A stretch of 64,000 bases of DNA from Glossina fuscipes (taxonomy: Eukaryota > Arthropoda > Insecta > Diptera > Glossinidae), in assembly GCF_014805625.2 (NCBI RefSeq), contig NW_023998453.1:680553-744552 (forward strand). The letters run 5' to 3'. Position numbers and translations under genes: made by a program. Positions 1-11,420 of the stretch are shown piece after piece. Each line of letters starts with the position of its first letter. Positions within the stretch are counted from its first letter, which is position 1. Below the pieces are notes generated by a model. That model was not told where the DNA came from and ran no database searches. It saw nothing but the letters and a program-made list of their open reading frames with translations.

Positions 1-330
1 TGGAGCAAACGAATGAAACAAATGTATATATGTATTAATATAATAGCAGCAAAGTGCAGTACAATATCCACTGTAAAATAACCGTAATATCGTATGTTCG
101 TAATATCATATCCTATCCTTACATAATATTCGTAGTATCGTAAAATGTTCTTAAGGCATTTGAAAGTTGCTATAAAAATTATATATAAACACACGCACTT
201 ACATATGTATTTATTAAACGTTTCGCTTTCACTAATGCTTTTCTAATGGTTTTTTATATGTATATATGTGAATACAACAAAAATTTTTCTTCTGTGATTA
301 TATGTTATCAAAATATATGCGAAATTTTTT
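1..330. other. AT-rich non-coding DNA
   Basis: This stretch is AT-rich with short A/T runs and scattered TATA-type tracts. I see no open frame, splice-like structure or recognisable repeat. Confidence 0.5.
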
Positions 331-339
331 TTATGAACA

Positions 340-800
340 ATTTCTTTTTGAAATTTCTTTCCTTACTTTTTTATACTCTACATCACTTGTGTTGTAAGAG
401 CATATTAAGTTAATGCAGACAGTTAATGCAACAACTAGAAGGCCCAAAATCATATTCTGAATCGTCCGCACATATGTCCATCTGGCCATCCAACTGTCCG
501 TCTGTCTGTCCATGCGTCCCTCTGCATGTCCGTCCACCTTCCGGCAGTCTATCCGTCTATTTGTACGTCTGTACGTCCGTATCTGCCCACCATGTGCCCG
601 TTTACCTGTCCGTCCATCTGTCCATACGTTTGTTCGTCTTGGTTTTTTGTGTTTAACCTACAATTATTTTGATGAAATTTCGCACAACGACGAAATTTTG
701 GCTTACGGACGAACACTATTGAGACTGATTCGGAACGGATCACTTCTTCGACCACTCCCCACGTAACGCCTTATTTTGAAAAGTCGATGCGTGGACACTC
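340..800 (-). repeat. Degenerate interspersed repeat with CTGTCCGTC-type core
   Basis: A TATACTCTACATCACTTGTG-like end at about 370 is followed by a run of tgtccgtctgtccatc-type units at about 475-640, then by the segment tgtgtttaacctacaatt. Related words recur in either orientation at 9.6, 10.4, 23.3 and 61.5 kb. Fly genomes hold many dispersed repeats with this TATACCCTACACCAC end and CCGTC/GACGG core. The short open frames here, rich in M/D/R/Q/T, are by-products of the repeat. The exact ends cannot be set by eye and no transposase is visible. Confidence 0.5.
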
Positions 801-1475
801 ATCACACCATAATTTGTCATAATTGTCATATATCTATCTGCCTAACTTTATATTGAATCTACAGGTTGCAATTTTTTAAATAATCTAAGAACATTTGGTC
901 CATGAACATAGCTCAGTGCATGAGTGAATCCTGCAGAAACTGTTCGGATTCGAATGATTATCACTTTCCATTGAAAAAATCGTTATCTGTAATACTTCCT
1001 GACAACAACTAGCGAAAAATTTAAATAAGATCTTAACGTTTACGTTATGGCATGTGGGTGTGTATGTGAGATTGTGCTGTGATTGCCCTTAGTTGACATT
1101 ATTAGTTGTTCTGTAGGGGTTTTTTAACCATGTTCGAAGCATTTGCAGATATATCACGCCCTCTGGGTGAAGTGTGTGCTTGTTGTCCTTCTACTTACTT
1201 TAATGCCTTCTACAATAACAATGATTTAATGTATGATTGTGAAAAAGAAAATGTGTAATGATTTGTACAAGCACTCAGGAATATGGCCGTTTGATATAAT
1301 TGGCAAGATAATAAGGGAAATTTGCGGGCGCATAACAATCACTTTCAAACTTCGGAAGATTTATAAAGAAAAGATATAAGAATTAGGATGAATTAATAAT
1401 AATATTATCTCTCTTAAGTTTACGAACAAGTTTATAAGTAACTTAAGTTTACTATCAAATTGATTCCATGTGAAA
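801..1475. other. Non-coding stretch, nothing recognised
   Basis: AT-rich DNA with a short fragment near 860 (acaggttgcaattt) that resembles the repeat at 340-800. If the exon candidates at 1476-2823 are real, this stretch would be the 3' untranslated region of that minus-strand gene. No other structure is seen. Confidence 0.35.
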
Positions 1476-1598
1476 TTAATTCATGAACATATACGTCAGG
1501 TCTGAGCGTTTTCGAAAATCTCCGCGACATTCTAATCGCGACCGATCGCGTAGAGGCTTCCGCGGTGGTGCAGAATGGTTGTAGTATAGTTTCCCAAC
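1476..1598 (-). CDS. Candidate terminal coding exon of an unidentified minus-strand gene
   Basis: On the minus strand a good splice acceptor, with a long pyrimidine tract ending ttattgcag at about 1599-1630, precedes a GC-richer segment. Read in phase 0 the segment encodes 40 residues, beginning VGKLYYNHSAPPRKPLR and rich in arginine, and ends in a TAA at 1476-1478. Phase 0 matches the outgoing phase of the exon-like segment at 2748-2823. The other phases also stay open for a while (phase 1 for about 55 codons), so the frame is not certain. I do not recognise the protein. A chance open stretch next to a chance acceptor cannot be excluded. Confidence 0.3.
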   Translation of the reverse strand, partial: VGKLYYNHSAPPRKPLRDRSRLECRGDFRKRSDLTYMFMN

Positions 1599-1827
1599 CT
1601 GCAATAACGATAAGGGAAAAATTAAAGGAAAATAGCTTTGATTGCAAATTAAATTTCAATTATAATAAATAAAAATTTTTTTATACATTACAAGTTAATT
1701 TATTGCGAGAAAATAATAAAGTAATTAAATAATTATTATTAATGCAAATTGAAAAACTTTATGTATTTGCTTTTATATTAAGGATAATCTGTCGAAGATA
1801 TTTCTACCAATTTGGATAATTGTTTCT

Positions 1828-1854
1828 TATATATATATATATATATATATATAT
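1828..1854. repeat. (TA)n microsatellite
   Basis: About 13 uninterrupted TA dinucleotides. Confidence 0.9.
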
Positions 1855-2403
1855 CTGTTTTCAATCGGACACAATATTTGCTACTTCAACTATCAATTGC
1901 AATACTTTAGCGGAGTCTGCAAAAGCAGTTCACAAAGTTCAGCTGCAATTTATTCAAAGCTATCCTTAATCTAATTATAATTTATGACTTATCTCTAACT
2001 TCGCGAACGGTTGGCTTTTATCGGATTTATCTAAACTAAATGTCACATAGGTAAGCATGACTTCCTTTTTAATAAAATTTACAATCGTTTATTGCTGCTT
2101 ACAAAAAGACAAATTGTCAATTTTATGCATATCGGATACGCCAATCGTATCGTATCGTACACGGGACCCTAATCGATGCACGTTACAATGAAAACGGTGA
2201 ATATATAATCATACGATGCAATGATGTGTGCAAGCGAACAAGTATTTACACAAATTTTATCGCATTAAAGGATAACAATACAAAAATATAAAAAAACATA
2301 TAAAACATTAAAATGTAACGTATAAGTAAAATAAATTGCAGGTGTAATCGTAAGGCGTTCACCTATGCAACTGTCAATGCTTGTATTATAATATGCTATA
2401 GGG

Positions 2404-2511
2404 TTAAGTAGACGGGTAATAAGAAGCAACTGAGTTGGCTGCGATTGAATTTTGCACTACCTTCTTGTTAGAGGAAATCGTATTCGGTTGTTGCATAAGT
2501 CCGCCAGGATA
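2404..2511 (-). other. Protein-like open segment ending in a stop, no acceptor found
   Basis: Read on the minus strand this segment encodes a protein-like stretch (YPGGLMQQPN, then SIAANSVASYYPS) ending in TAA at 2404-2406. The frame stays open only about 36 bases further upstream, then meets a stop, and no AG lies in that gap. A canonical exon therefore cannot be built around the whole segment. It may be coincidence, an alternative tail with an unusual splice site, or a decayed exon. Product unknown. Confidence 0.2.
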
Positions 2512-2747
2512 ATCGAATATATATAAAATATAATAATTTTCAAAATTGTTGTTGAGTTAAAGTTAACCCCATGTCCGATTTGTGGCAAGAGGCAAGTATA
2601 AGTTGGAACGTTTTGTTGTTAAGTCGATCAACAACTTATTTAATATAAAGTGGTCCGACAAAAAATAAACTTTAAGTAGCCGGCGATCGCGCAGAAATTA
2701 TATAAGAAATCCATACCTAGACTCTAATCGTGTACTGCAATATTCAC

Positions 2748-2823
2748 CTTGTGTGCCTTCGGGTATTGTTCATTCATTTGCTGCGATCCATGTTGAGACA
2801 CATCAAGGCACATCGCCATATTA
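2748..2823 (-). CDS. Candidate internal coding exon of an unidentified minus-strand gene
   Basis: Minus-strand segment with an acceptor (ccatag) at its right and a donor (AAG|GTGAATA) at its left. It is 76 nt long: one base completing a codon, then 25 codons with two methionines, beginning NMAMCLDVSQHGSQQ. It exits in phase 0, which matches the acceptor of the segment at 1476-1598. The Q/S/N/H composition is typical of insect disordered regions. The pyrimidine tract before the acceptor is weak. I do not recognise the protein, and a chance match remains possible. Confidence 0.3.
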
Positions 2824-4740
2824 CTATGGATTATATGAAAATATTTTGATATTTCCGCCCATAAGAAGGAAAACTTTTTCTTATTGTGTTTGATTCTCTA
2901 TCACTCAGTTTATTTTCAAATTATGTTTTTTAAAATCTACTTCAAATTTATGTCAATTTCCCACTCCTTTCAAGCACTTATGTGTTTCAGTTTTCTGCTT
3001 CAATCGTTCGCACCATTTAATGGAATGCATAAGAATAGGATCGTATCTCGGTTGTTGCCATCGTTTCAATTCTTCAACTTTTAACTTTTTTTACACAATT
3101 TTATCTCTAAGAGTCCGTTTGCGTCAACTTTAGCAACTTTTAGCCAAACACGCTTAGCTAAGTAAGCCCAGATATGCTTAGTGCATACTATGTGTTACAA
3201 ATGAATTGACAAATTTACTATGACTTCTGTTTGACAAATGCGTAGAAAGAGTATCAGAGACACAAACGCACACGAGTAAACATTTTCGTGTTTTCAATAG
3301 GGGTGGGTATTGTATGCACACATCCACACACACACATACACGTATAGTGCAAGAGAGTTTTCGCTTTCAGGCGCACGGATGCGTCTTTCAAGTCTTTCAA
3401 GTACCTGTTAAGATATTTCATTTCTTGCTTGTAATTGGTTATATTGTGCCATGCGTTGCCTTGTTGTATTGCGGTTTATTTAGCACTGTTGTGTGACATT
3501 TTTATCTAATTGTGACAATGTTTTCAATCTTGTCGGCTGCTGTTGTTTGTATTTCGGTTTTACTTTCTTACGTTAAGATCATCATAAAGATAGTTTAATA
3601 GTTTATTATCATTTGTTTTTCTTTGGTTGCATCGCAAATTTTTCAGCTATCAGTTGATATCAGTTTTCAAGAGATATGCTACCATTTGATTATTTTTTTT
3701 TTTTTTAGCCAGCACTCGATGAGTGAAAAGAAGACAAATGGAAAAGTTAAATTCGATTTATATATTTTTTGCTTTATTACTTCGATGCCCACTGTTTTAT
3801 AAAAAGCGGAATACACATACTTGCCTTGTTACCCTACGTTTAACTCATTTTCACAACATTGCACGGGAACTAGAAGTAAATGTCGGGAATTCGGAAAAAT
3901 GTGACCAGCAAAGCTACATCGTATATAAATAAGAAAATATGTTAAATTTCAGATTCGATTAATAGCTTTCATGGGCGAGGTGGGTAAAGCAACCGACAGC
4001 CTTGCGATTAAAAATAAATCGGAAAAGCAAAATTTCCGAAATCTAACCTGACAGTCGCTTTCTGAGCAACTTCACAGAAACGTCATAGGCTACAAGCGTT
4101 ATCTTTTGGCGTAGTTTTTGGAGAGATTTGAGGACCTTTTTCATAAGACATTCGATATTGGAGAGTCAGTCCAGTTATGAATGTTGCTCCGGAATATTTA
4201 CGAAATTCGATATAAAGTCACAAAAACAATGACAATAAAATACATTCCTTGCTCTTGTGACTAGTGAGAAGTCCCAACTTGGAAGTCAGAGCATATTTGT
4301 TCTTGGAATCTTTACTTTTCAATCAAACAAAATGCCAAATTTAATATACTTGAAAAATGTTCTTGAAAAATCTTCCGTTTGGAAATTTTTATTAAAACTC
4401 TTTCCTTAAATTTAGATTTGATATTGTCATTCTTTTCTCAAAAGAAAAAGGCGGATAAGGATGGCTGGTAGATTTATTGCTTTACGCCTATATTTCTTAC
4501 TAGTTAAAGTTAAGTCTTAGTTCGCAGGCAGTTTTAGATTCTCAGAAAACATTTAAGAGAAAGTTTTTTGGCCTTTGATTTATTTATAAAATAAGAATAA
4601 GAAAATCAATAATAAATAATAATAAATAAAAACAATAAAAAAATGACTCTAGAACGAAGCACTGCTTAAAGATAGCAATAACAACGCATTCCATACTACT
4701 ACAAATCTGAAGAACATGGAAGAGAATACAAGGCTTTCTT
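2824..4740. other. Non-coding stretch
   Basis: AT-rich DNA with a short CA-rich patch at about 3319-3342 and a 14-base T run near 3694. Small open frames are present but have no protein-like composition or splice context that I can support. Confidence 0.4.
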
Positions 4741-4779
4741 ACCCAGTAGTATTATGCAAGAAACCGATTTCTTCTAGTC

Positions 4780-5136
4780 AGAGTACCAACAACCGTTATT
4801 TCCGTCCTTAGTCGTTTTTCAAAATAAGAACCTGTGAAAACGCTTGACGTCACTCCAACATTCTGCAATGACTCGCAAACTCGCATAAAATCGATCAATC
4901 GTGTGAATATTATACAAACCGTGGGCCAAAAGCTAAAAATCCGCGCCAAAATCTATCAAAAAATCAAGGTGATGCACTACGCATTCCTGCACTATGAATT
5001 CCTTCCGCTTGGCCAAACTGTTAACAACGAATATTATTTGAGTTTGAGGATTACTTTGAAGGGGCCGAAACAGCTTTGGAATAATAAGCCCACTTATAAG
5101 GGTAGCAGTAGTATTAGACAAGTTGAAACATTATAG
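4780..5136 (+). mobile_element. Mariner-like transposase fragment (decayed)
   Basis: A plus-strand open frame from 4834 to 5136 contains the block YEFLPLGQTVNNEYYLS. In mariner transposases this block (consensus HEFLPxGxTVNxEYYLxVL) precedes the second catalytic aspartate. Upstream, DVTPTF and SQTRIKSINRVNI have no clear counterpart and are probably frameshifted. Downstream the frame passes a KGPKQLWNNK block, like the family's KRPELWKNNSW, then stops before the HHDNAPSH motif. Catalytic residues and inverted ends are missing, so this is a dead fragment. The assignment rests on remembered family motifs, not a search. Confidence 0.7.
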
Positions 5137-5544
5137 CCGCGCAAAATCACTTTACATACACTTTACATAATTTTGTCATAAAACCCCGAAGGCCTACTTT
5201 GCATGGAAATAGATCGGTAGAAGATCGGTACAATGCGGGCAAAATTTAGCAAAATACACTCGCTATTCTCATTGCTATATGTAAAAACTTATGTAATCCA
5301 AAATGAATGTGAAAAGATATCAATGCTCAACGATGTTCGGCGAAAAGCTGAATTTTTATCATACAAGACGTTTCAATAACATAAATACATGTAATATATA
5401 AATCATATATGTGTAATATATGTAACATGCAAAATATATAATATATGTAATATTTACAACATGACATATATTTATAATACATAATATACTAAATAATAAC
5501 TTAAAATAAATATTTTAAAAATTAATAAAATTAATATAAGAGAA

Positions 5545-5800
5545 GTCATCGCAAAAAATGGCCCGAACCATTTTCTATGGTGTTTATAGTTTTACCAAAG
5601 CACGTCACTACGCTCGATTTCATCAAAATTTTTGGAATATTACGACTTGTTGACTGAAAACGAAAATACAAGGCCAGTCACAAGACAGATAGTCAGACTT
5701 GTTCAACAATAGCAAATAATACCAAATCGATTGGTATAACACACGTCTACTTATCTTAAGTCGTTTTGCCCGTTGCATACATACGCATAAAGTTAATATA
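5545..5800 (+). repeat. Degenerate interspersed repeat (same family as 10.4 kb)
   Basis: The right end (cttatcttaag, then gttgcatacatacgca and gttaatatacacc) resembles the end at 10650-10715 (tttatcttaag, gtgttacatacgtccgca, acttaatatgccacc). A short GACAGA-type tract lies between them, at 5680-5700. No open frame or terminal duplication is clear. Confidence 0.45.
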
Positions 5801-6059
5801 CACCTACGGCAATTGATGTAAAAAAGGAAGAAAAAACGCGTATGATTTAAGATATAAATAGATCGGGTGATGATGCGCCCTTAACATGCCAATAAAATTT
5901 AACCCGTAGGTTTATAATTTCTATAATTTTTATAATTGATTTAGTAATTTTATGCTCAGTGAACGTCGATTGGGGTACGTATGAAAGGCCAAAAATCCTG
6001 AAAAAAATTTTCATAGTCCTATTATAGTAGAGGGTAATAGTATAAGATCTATTGATATT

Positions 6060-6238
6060 CAAAGTTTGTTTATAAAAAGTAAGGGCCTATGTGTTTGTTG
6101 CTGTTCTGCCACCTACTAAGGACCTGTTGATATTCAAAGCTTGTTTTAAAAAAAAAGAACAGGGACCTGACAAAGTTTGTTTACAAAGGTAAGGCCCCGC
6201 GTACTTTGTTGCTGTTCTACATGTTAAAGACCTGTTCA
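6060..6238. repeat. Degenerate tandem duplication, period about 111 bp
   Basis: The words caaagtttgtttataaa, taagggcc, gtttgttgctgttct and gacctgtt at 6060-6128 recur in the same order at 6171-6236 with substitutions. A short extra copy of gatattcaaagcttg sits between them at about 6129. This is a local duplication of unknown origin. Confidence 0.55.
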
Positions 6239-6299
6239 CCTGTTTGTGTTTTATAATTGAACCCAAACACATGATTCTTACATAGAGGACGTTTAGTAT

Positions 6300-8820
6300 T
6301 TACTTAATTATTTATTTAATTATAATTATAGTTCGATGAGATTAATATTATCGGTTTTCGCAGCATTTTCGTTCTCATCCTCTACTTGTTCACCAGCTTT
6401 CCACTTTGTTTTTTTTTTGTAAACAGCGTAGTATAAAACTTGGTTTTATTTGATTTTCATCTCTGATTTAATTTGATTTTTATACTGATTTCATGCGATA
6501 ATAAATCTTAGTCCGCTCCCTAAACTAACCACCTCATCTACCTTAAAAAAAAAAATAAAAAAATAGAAAAAGAGGAGCCGATTGTTTTATACTTTTAATT
6601 CTAGGATGTCTCTCTTTGGTCTAAATAAATTATGATAATAACAATAATATGATAATAACGATAATTATAGTCTGGCCCGAAATAGAGTTCGGAGCAATTT
6701 GTGTTTTTGGCAAAGAGCAAAAGCCTCTAAAATGAAAATTATCAACGCTCAGATATTTAAGATTTGTAAAAAGGTCGCATAGAAAATATTTTAAAAGAGA
6801 TGTTACGGATTTTGATTAAAGTTCATACAATTTTCTCAACAACTTTTCATTTATCAAAAGAATCTTAATCTGCTCTACACATCATATAAGCGAAACGGTT
6901 CAAAAACTTTCACTTCAAAAATGACTCTAGCTTAAGAAGATGGATGGAAATTCTTAGCGCCATTCATGAAAAACCCAAGTCATTATAAGATAGGCGAACA
7001 AGTAAACGAGCATTCAAAAGTTGATGTTAAGCAAAATCTTTGCACTTGGGGTCAATATGTTGGAAGGAAACAAAAGTGGAGCAATATTTCTTTGTCTATG
7101 TCCATCTTCCAACGCACGCAGTTGCTGCTTACTAGCACAATTTGAAAAGAGAAATAGCGTGAGAGAGAGAAAGAGAGAGACAGAAAGAGAAATAGCACTG
7201 AACTCTCTTCCTTACCAATCCAATAACTATTTAATCTGACTACGCTACTATAGTATATCTATTGAATAATGAGTTTATTGCTTAAATATTACGGTTAAGT
7301 GATATTATCTTGCAAACTCTTCATTAAATCGCATAAAAAATTTATAAAATCGAGTAAACTGTTTGTTATTTGCACTGTTTGCATAACATTGCCTTGCATC
7401 TACTATGTTTGCATATGTAGATGGGAAAAGCAAAAGAAAAAAAAAAAAAAACAAAACGTACTTTCAGTATAATAATCCAATTTGGTCAATATTTACAAAT
7501 GAAAAAAAATATATTTTCCTTTTTTTTTTTTTCTTCTTTTTCTTTTTTACAAACAATGCAATGCAACATTGTTGAAGAAAAGTCAACAGTAACCACCATA
7601 GGCTGTAGTAGGCTGTAAGAAGAGAAGAAGTGCAGGTTTTTGTTAATGCAGGAATAAAAAAAAAAAAAAAGAAAAAGAACAAAAAAGGAAAAAAACTCTC
7701 ATTCGAATAGCGGCGGCAGTCAACACAAGCTTGCCAATGGAATGCGACCAACCAATCGAACGACCAAACAACGACGAACCAACCAACCCTGGATGCAGTC
7801 TATGCAACGCAATTGACTCAAATAATTGCATATTTAATTTGACTTTAATGAATATTAAACTTGTCAATTGAAGTATTATTGACTCACCAGAAAAACATAA
7901 ATCCCTTTCACCCAGAGACACATGCACTTCAGCCCAGCTGAATGAATGAATGAATGAATGAATGAATGGTCATAATGGTCATAACTATCTGTAGACCACC
8001 CACCGTTAAAGACTTCGGTTTGTTATGAATTGATGCTTAGCACGCAAACAGTTTTTTTTTTTTTTATTTTTTATTTTTTTTTTTTTTTTAACTTTTTCAA
8101 TTCTTCATTTTTCTTCTTTCTTTTTGGAAGAATTTAAAAAAGTAACTGTTTTAGTTGATGATAAAATTGCGCAAAAAAAAAGTGTTAAATGCTAATAAAA
8201 ACAATAACATACAAATTAATGATAACAGACAGATATACAAAAAACAAAAAAAAAAACAAAAACAAAAAGAAAAGAAAAAGAAAAGAAAAAAGGAGTAAGT
8301 AAAAGTAATTCAAAAAAGAAAAATAAAACACAAAAAATTTTGCACACAATCACTCGATCTCTCACTAATATTTCACTTTCACGGCCTAAAGGGACTTGTT
8401 AAACGGTACAATATTGTTGTATATCGCATTTTAAACATGCCTCTGTGACCTGAAATTCGTTCGATAATTATTGTCAAAGTCATCAGCATTATTTAAATTG
8501 TTCCTCAAGCGGCAACAAGTGCAACAACAAACATCATATACCGTTTTTACTGACGCTATTGCTGCTGTCTTTCATTTCCATTTTGCAAATTGACAGACAC
8601 GCAATATCAATACACGAATATTTGATTTGCTGTGTGAAAATTTGAAGTCAGTAATAAAAAAAAAAAAACTCAAAAAAAACAAAAAAAAAACAACCCACCA
8701 TCACTCCACTATGAATATGTTTACTTTATCATCCTATGGCTATGCCTATCCTTTGTTCTCAGTAAATTCCAAATAGACTTAATTATCCCTCTATCAGCCT
8801 TTCTAATGAAAATAAATTCA
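6300..8820. other. Non-coding, low-complexity stretch
   Basis: No gene is supported. The stretch has long A and T runs (7436-7460, 7520-7550, 7657-7695, 8050-8095, 8230-8300, 8655-8690), a GAGA-rich patch at 7160-7192, and a tetranucleotide repeat at 7939-7968. The open frames here are poly-K or poly-F products of these runs. Confidence 0.45.
7939..7968. repeat. (TGAA)n microsatellite
   Basis: Seven to eight perfect tetranucleotide units. Confidence 0.9.
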
Positions 8821-8823
8821 AGG

Positions 8824-9132
8824 TTACAGTTGTCTGCAAAAATGACAACACCTTTCAGATTTTTCATCCATGCCATATCTAAATCTTCCCCAAACTAAGA
8901 AGAAGAAAAGTGTAAAATTACTTAGTCTTGGCGTAAACGAAAATCCATGGACAAAATTACAGATTAAGTAGTGCATAGAAATTTTCATTTTGTTTCGATT
9001 AAACTCTTGACGTCTTTGGCCATATATGCAGGCATTTAATTCCCTAAAACTGTAACTACCATCATTAACACTAAACTTAGAGGGTGGGTCAGTTTGGTCT
9101 TCTACAATTATTTTATGGCATTTAAAGCTCAA
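8824..9132 (-). other. Open frame of 102 codons, no recognised product
   Basis: This minus-strand frame starts at ATG and has moderately balanced composition, with several cysteines and aromatic residues. It shows no domain I recognise. No clear splice sites or promoter flank it, and the surrounding DNA is repeat-like. I keep it only because it is longer than most chance frames here; it is probably not a gene. Confidence 0.12.
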
Positions 9133-9579
9133 CTATTTTTTGTTGCCTACTATTTACATCTATGATATTTAAATATCTATGTCTATATCTGCATATATAC
9201 CTATAAGCCATTTTTCTCTCTCCTTGGACTAGGTTTCAAGATTCAGTTGTCATGTAACTATTTTTGTCAAAATGATCAAATTTTGCCCATAATTTTTCTG
9301 CGATCGCTACAGACACCGAAATCAAAGGTAAGAAGTTAAGATTCGGGGCAGACGTTCTCTTATCAAGCTAAGAAGCCAAGGTTCAAAAACGGTTACGATT
9401 AGGCCACATACGGGGATATAATGTCTTAATACCGGGAATAAACTTCAGAAAACGTCGACTAATTTTTCAATATGTGTGTAACTTTCAATCCCGTGAAAAC
9501 ATTTCCGATATTACGCTACCAAAATATATTAAAAATCACTTGCATATTACAAGATTCAACCACAATTGAGTAAAACTTG

Positions 9580-9885
9580 CGATGGACCCACCTTTTATGA
9601 TACCGATCGGATCACAATCATTTTCTAAGCTTGTGTGTTTCCATCTGTCCATGTATTTTTGTGTTCAACCTATAGGTTGCAATTTGCGAGATACTTTGGT
9701 GACTCATTTTTGCGCCTTTGACGATTTCACAAATTTGATCGATTTCGGTACAAATCGATTTATGCAAAATGCAGGTAGTTCCAGTGACTTTTTTCCACAT
9801 AGGAAGAAGTTTACGTTTCGTCCATATGTGTTGTCCGAAAAAACTAGACCTATGTGATCCAAATTCCTTACCCTTCATTTTTTTT
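9580..9885 (-). repeat. Interspersed repeat, inverted relative to the copy at 10.4 kb
   Basis: The reverse complement contains aaagtatctcgcaaattg, caacctataggttgaacac and acatggacagatgg. These match, with substitutions, the plus-strand words caaaatatctcaacaattg, cgacctgtagcttgaacac and acttggacagacatc at 10510-10570. The open frames on both strands are by-products. The copies are diverged. Confidence 0.55.
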
Positions 9886-10379
9886 TAATAAAATGCGACC
9901 ATGAGTTAATTTTCGTCCTAAACTATTAAAAATGAAGCCTTTTTCCTAAGAGCTTACCAATCATGAGATGTCTTATAAGGATTGGGGCCAAGAAATAAAC
10001 CTATGTGGTTTAAATTAGGTTCAATTAATAGACCCATGTGATTTAAATTACGTCCAATTAATTTTTTTATGTTATTCTTACTAAAAAAATGTAATAAATG
10101 GGCTTTTTTGGCTTGTAAGGGTTTAGGTTCCATGAGACTCCTCATATGTTGTAGCATCCAAGATGTATATCTATATAGTCTAAATTCGGTAAGGTTGATT
10201 TCTTTGTCAATTTACAATGACGAGCCAATTTTCCCTATGATATATTGAAAGTTCTAAGTTTTATTACATGAAGATCAGATTATATAAGAGAAGGTTCGAA
10301 AAATTGGCGGAGCCAGCCCAAAATCTTCACATCGATCTAGAATATCGAAATACTATCGCTTTTGTCGAGATGTCTTGAA

Positions 10380-10725
10380 AGTTGTTATTTTTTCGATATA
10401 ATGAGTTTTCAGTGTAGGGCCTTATATGGCGAGTGGCCGAAAAAGTGGACCGATCCAAACCATTTTCAAAAGTGTTCGTCCTCGATTCAAAGCACGTCAG
10501 TGTACCAAAATGCAAAATATCTCAACAATTGCGACCTGTAGCTTGAACACAAATTTACTTGGACAGACATCAGGTGGACGGACAGACAAGCGGACGGACG
10601 GACAGACAGGCTGGATCGATTCAGAAAATGATTCTGAATTGATTGACATAACAAAAAGTGGGTTTATCTTAAGGCCTTCTGCGTGTTACATACGTCCGCA
10701 CTAACTTAATATGCCACCTGCCACA
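10380..10725 (+). repeat. Interspersed repeat with GACGGACGGACAGAC core
   Basis: A run of cggacggacggacagac at 10589-10607 is followed by tggatcgattcagaaaatg and an end, tatcttaaggccttctgcgt. This is the plus-oriented partner of the inverted copy at 9580-9885, with about 500 bp between them. This design (GACGGAC core, ATCGATTC, then a GTTACATAC-type end) is common in higher-fly repeats. No coding capacity. Confidence 0.6.
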
Positions 10726-11149
10726 AATGATATGGCTTGGCTACGATATTTACGATGTAATGAATAATCGATTGTGATAAACAAGGTAAGGAGACAAGAG
10801 CCAAAATCTGAGAGAGAAAGCAACAAATAGTTTCACTCGTTCTTAATGAATATATCTTTTCACAATTTATAAAGCGATCCCCAATAAAATTAATTATATT
10901 AGATACATAATTCACTTAAGAAAACGACAGTTTATAAAGGCGGCAAATAAAAAACGCGCCAAATCGTTCGCCTTTCTATGATAGTTTGTTTGTGTATGAA
11001 ATTCAATTTTAAAAAATTAATTCGGGAATGGTAATCAATCTTCCACACTCACACAAGGTCTGCTTGGTGGCGACCTTGTCGATGCCTTTGCATTCAACTG
11101 TGTGCGGTTGTTTAAGACATCTGACCAAGCAGCATATATGTGATGTAGT

Positions 11150-11420
11150 TAAGTCCCCGTAAGGGGTGACAATCGCATGGCAAATACGGCAGGGCAGGCA
11201 TTCAGTAGAAGCAGTAATAAATCCGCAACAGGAAGAAGTCGCTAAGTTGCTGGCACGTCGCATTTTGCGCATAGGTTGAGGATCAAAGAGCACAGAATTT
11301 TGGTAAAATGCTTCCAATGCTTGGAGTTCGGACATATTGCGAGACAATACGGGGTCAGTTTGACCGAAACGACTGTCGTGGATGTGAAGAGGAAAAAAAT
11401 ATAAGTAAGAAAGAATTCCG
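11150..11420 (+). mobile_element. Non-LTR retrotransposon gag-like remnant with CCHC zinc knuckle
   Basis: On the plus strand, about 11311-11360 encodes KCFQCLEFGHIARQY. This is a CX2CX4HX4C retroviral-type zinc knuckle in which the last cysteine is replaced by tyrosine. About 45 bases upstream, in another frame, EEVAKLLARRILRIG resembles the segment that precedes the knuckles in gag-like ORF1 proteins of fly non-LTR elements. A following CRGC motif in another frame could be the start of a second knuckle. Stops and frameshifts interrupt it. Minus-strand frames over the same bases are shadows. Confidence 0.5.

Noticed and set aside
11009..11347. Minus-strand cysteine-rich 112-codon frame
   Set aside because: The plus strand of the same bases carries a retrotransposon zinc-knuckle pattern, so the minus cysteines are by-products.
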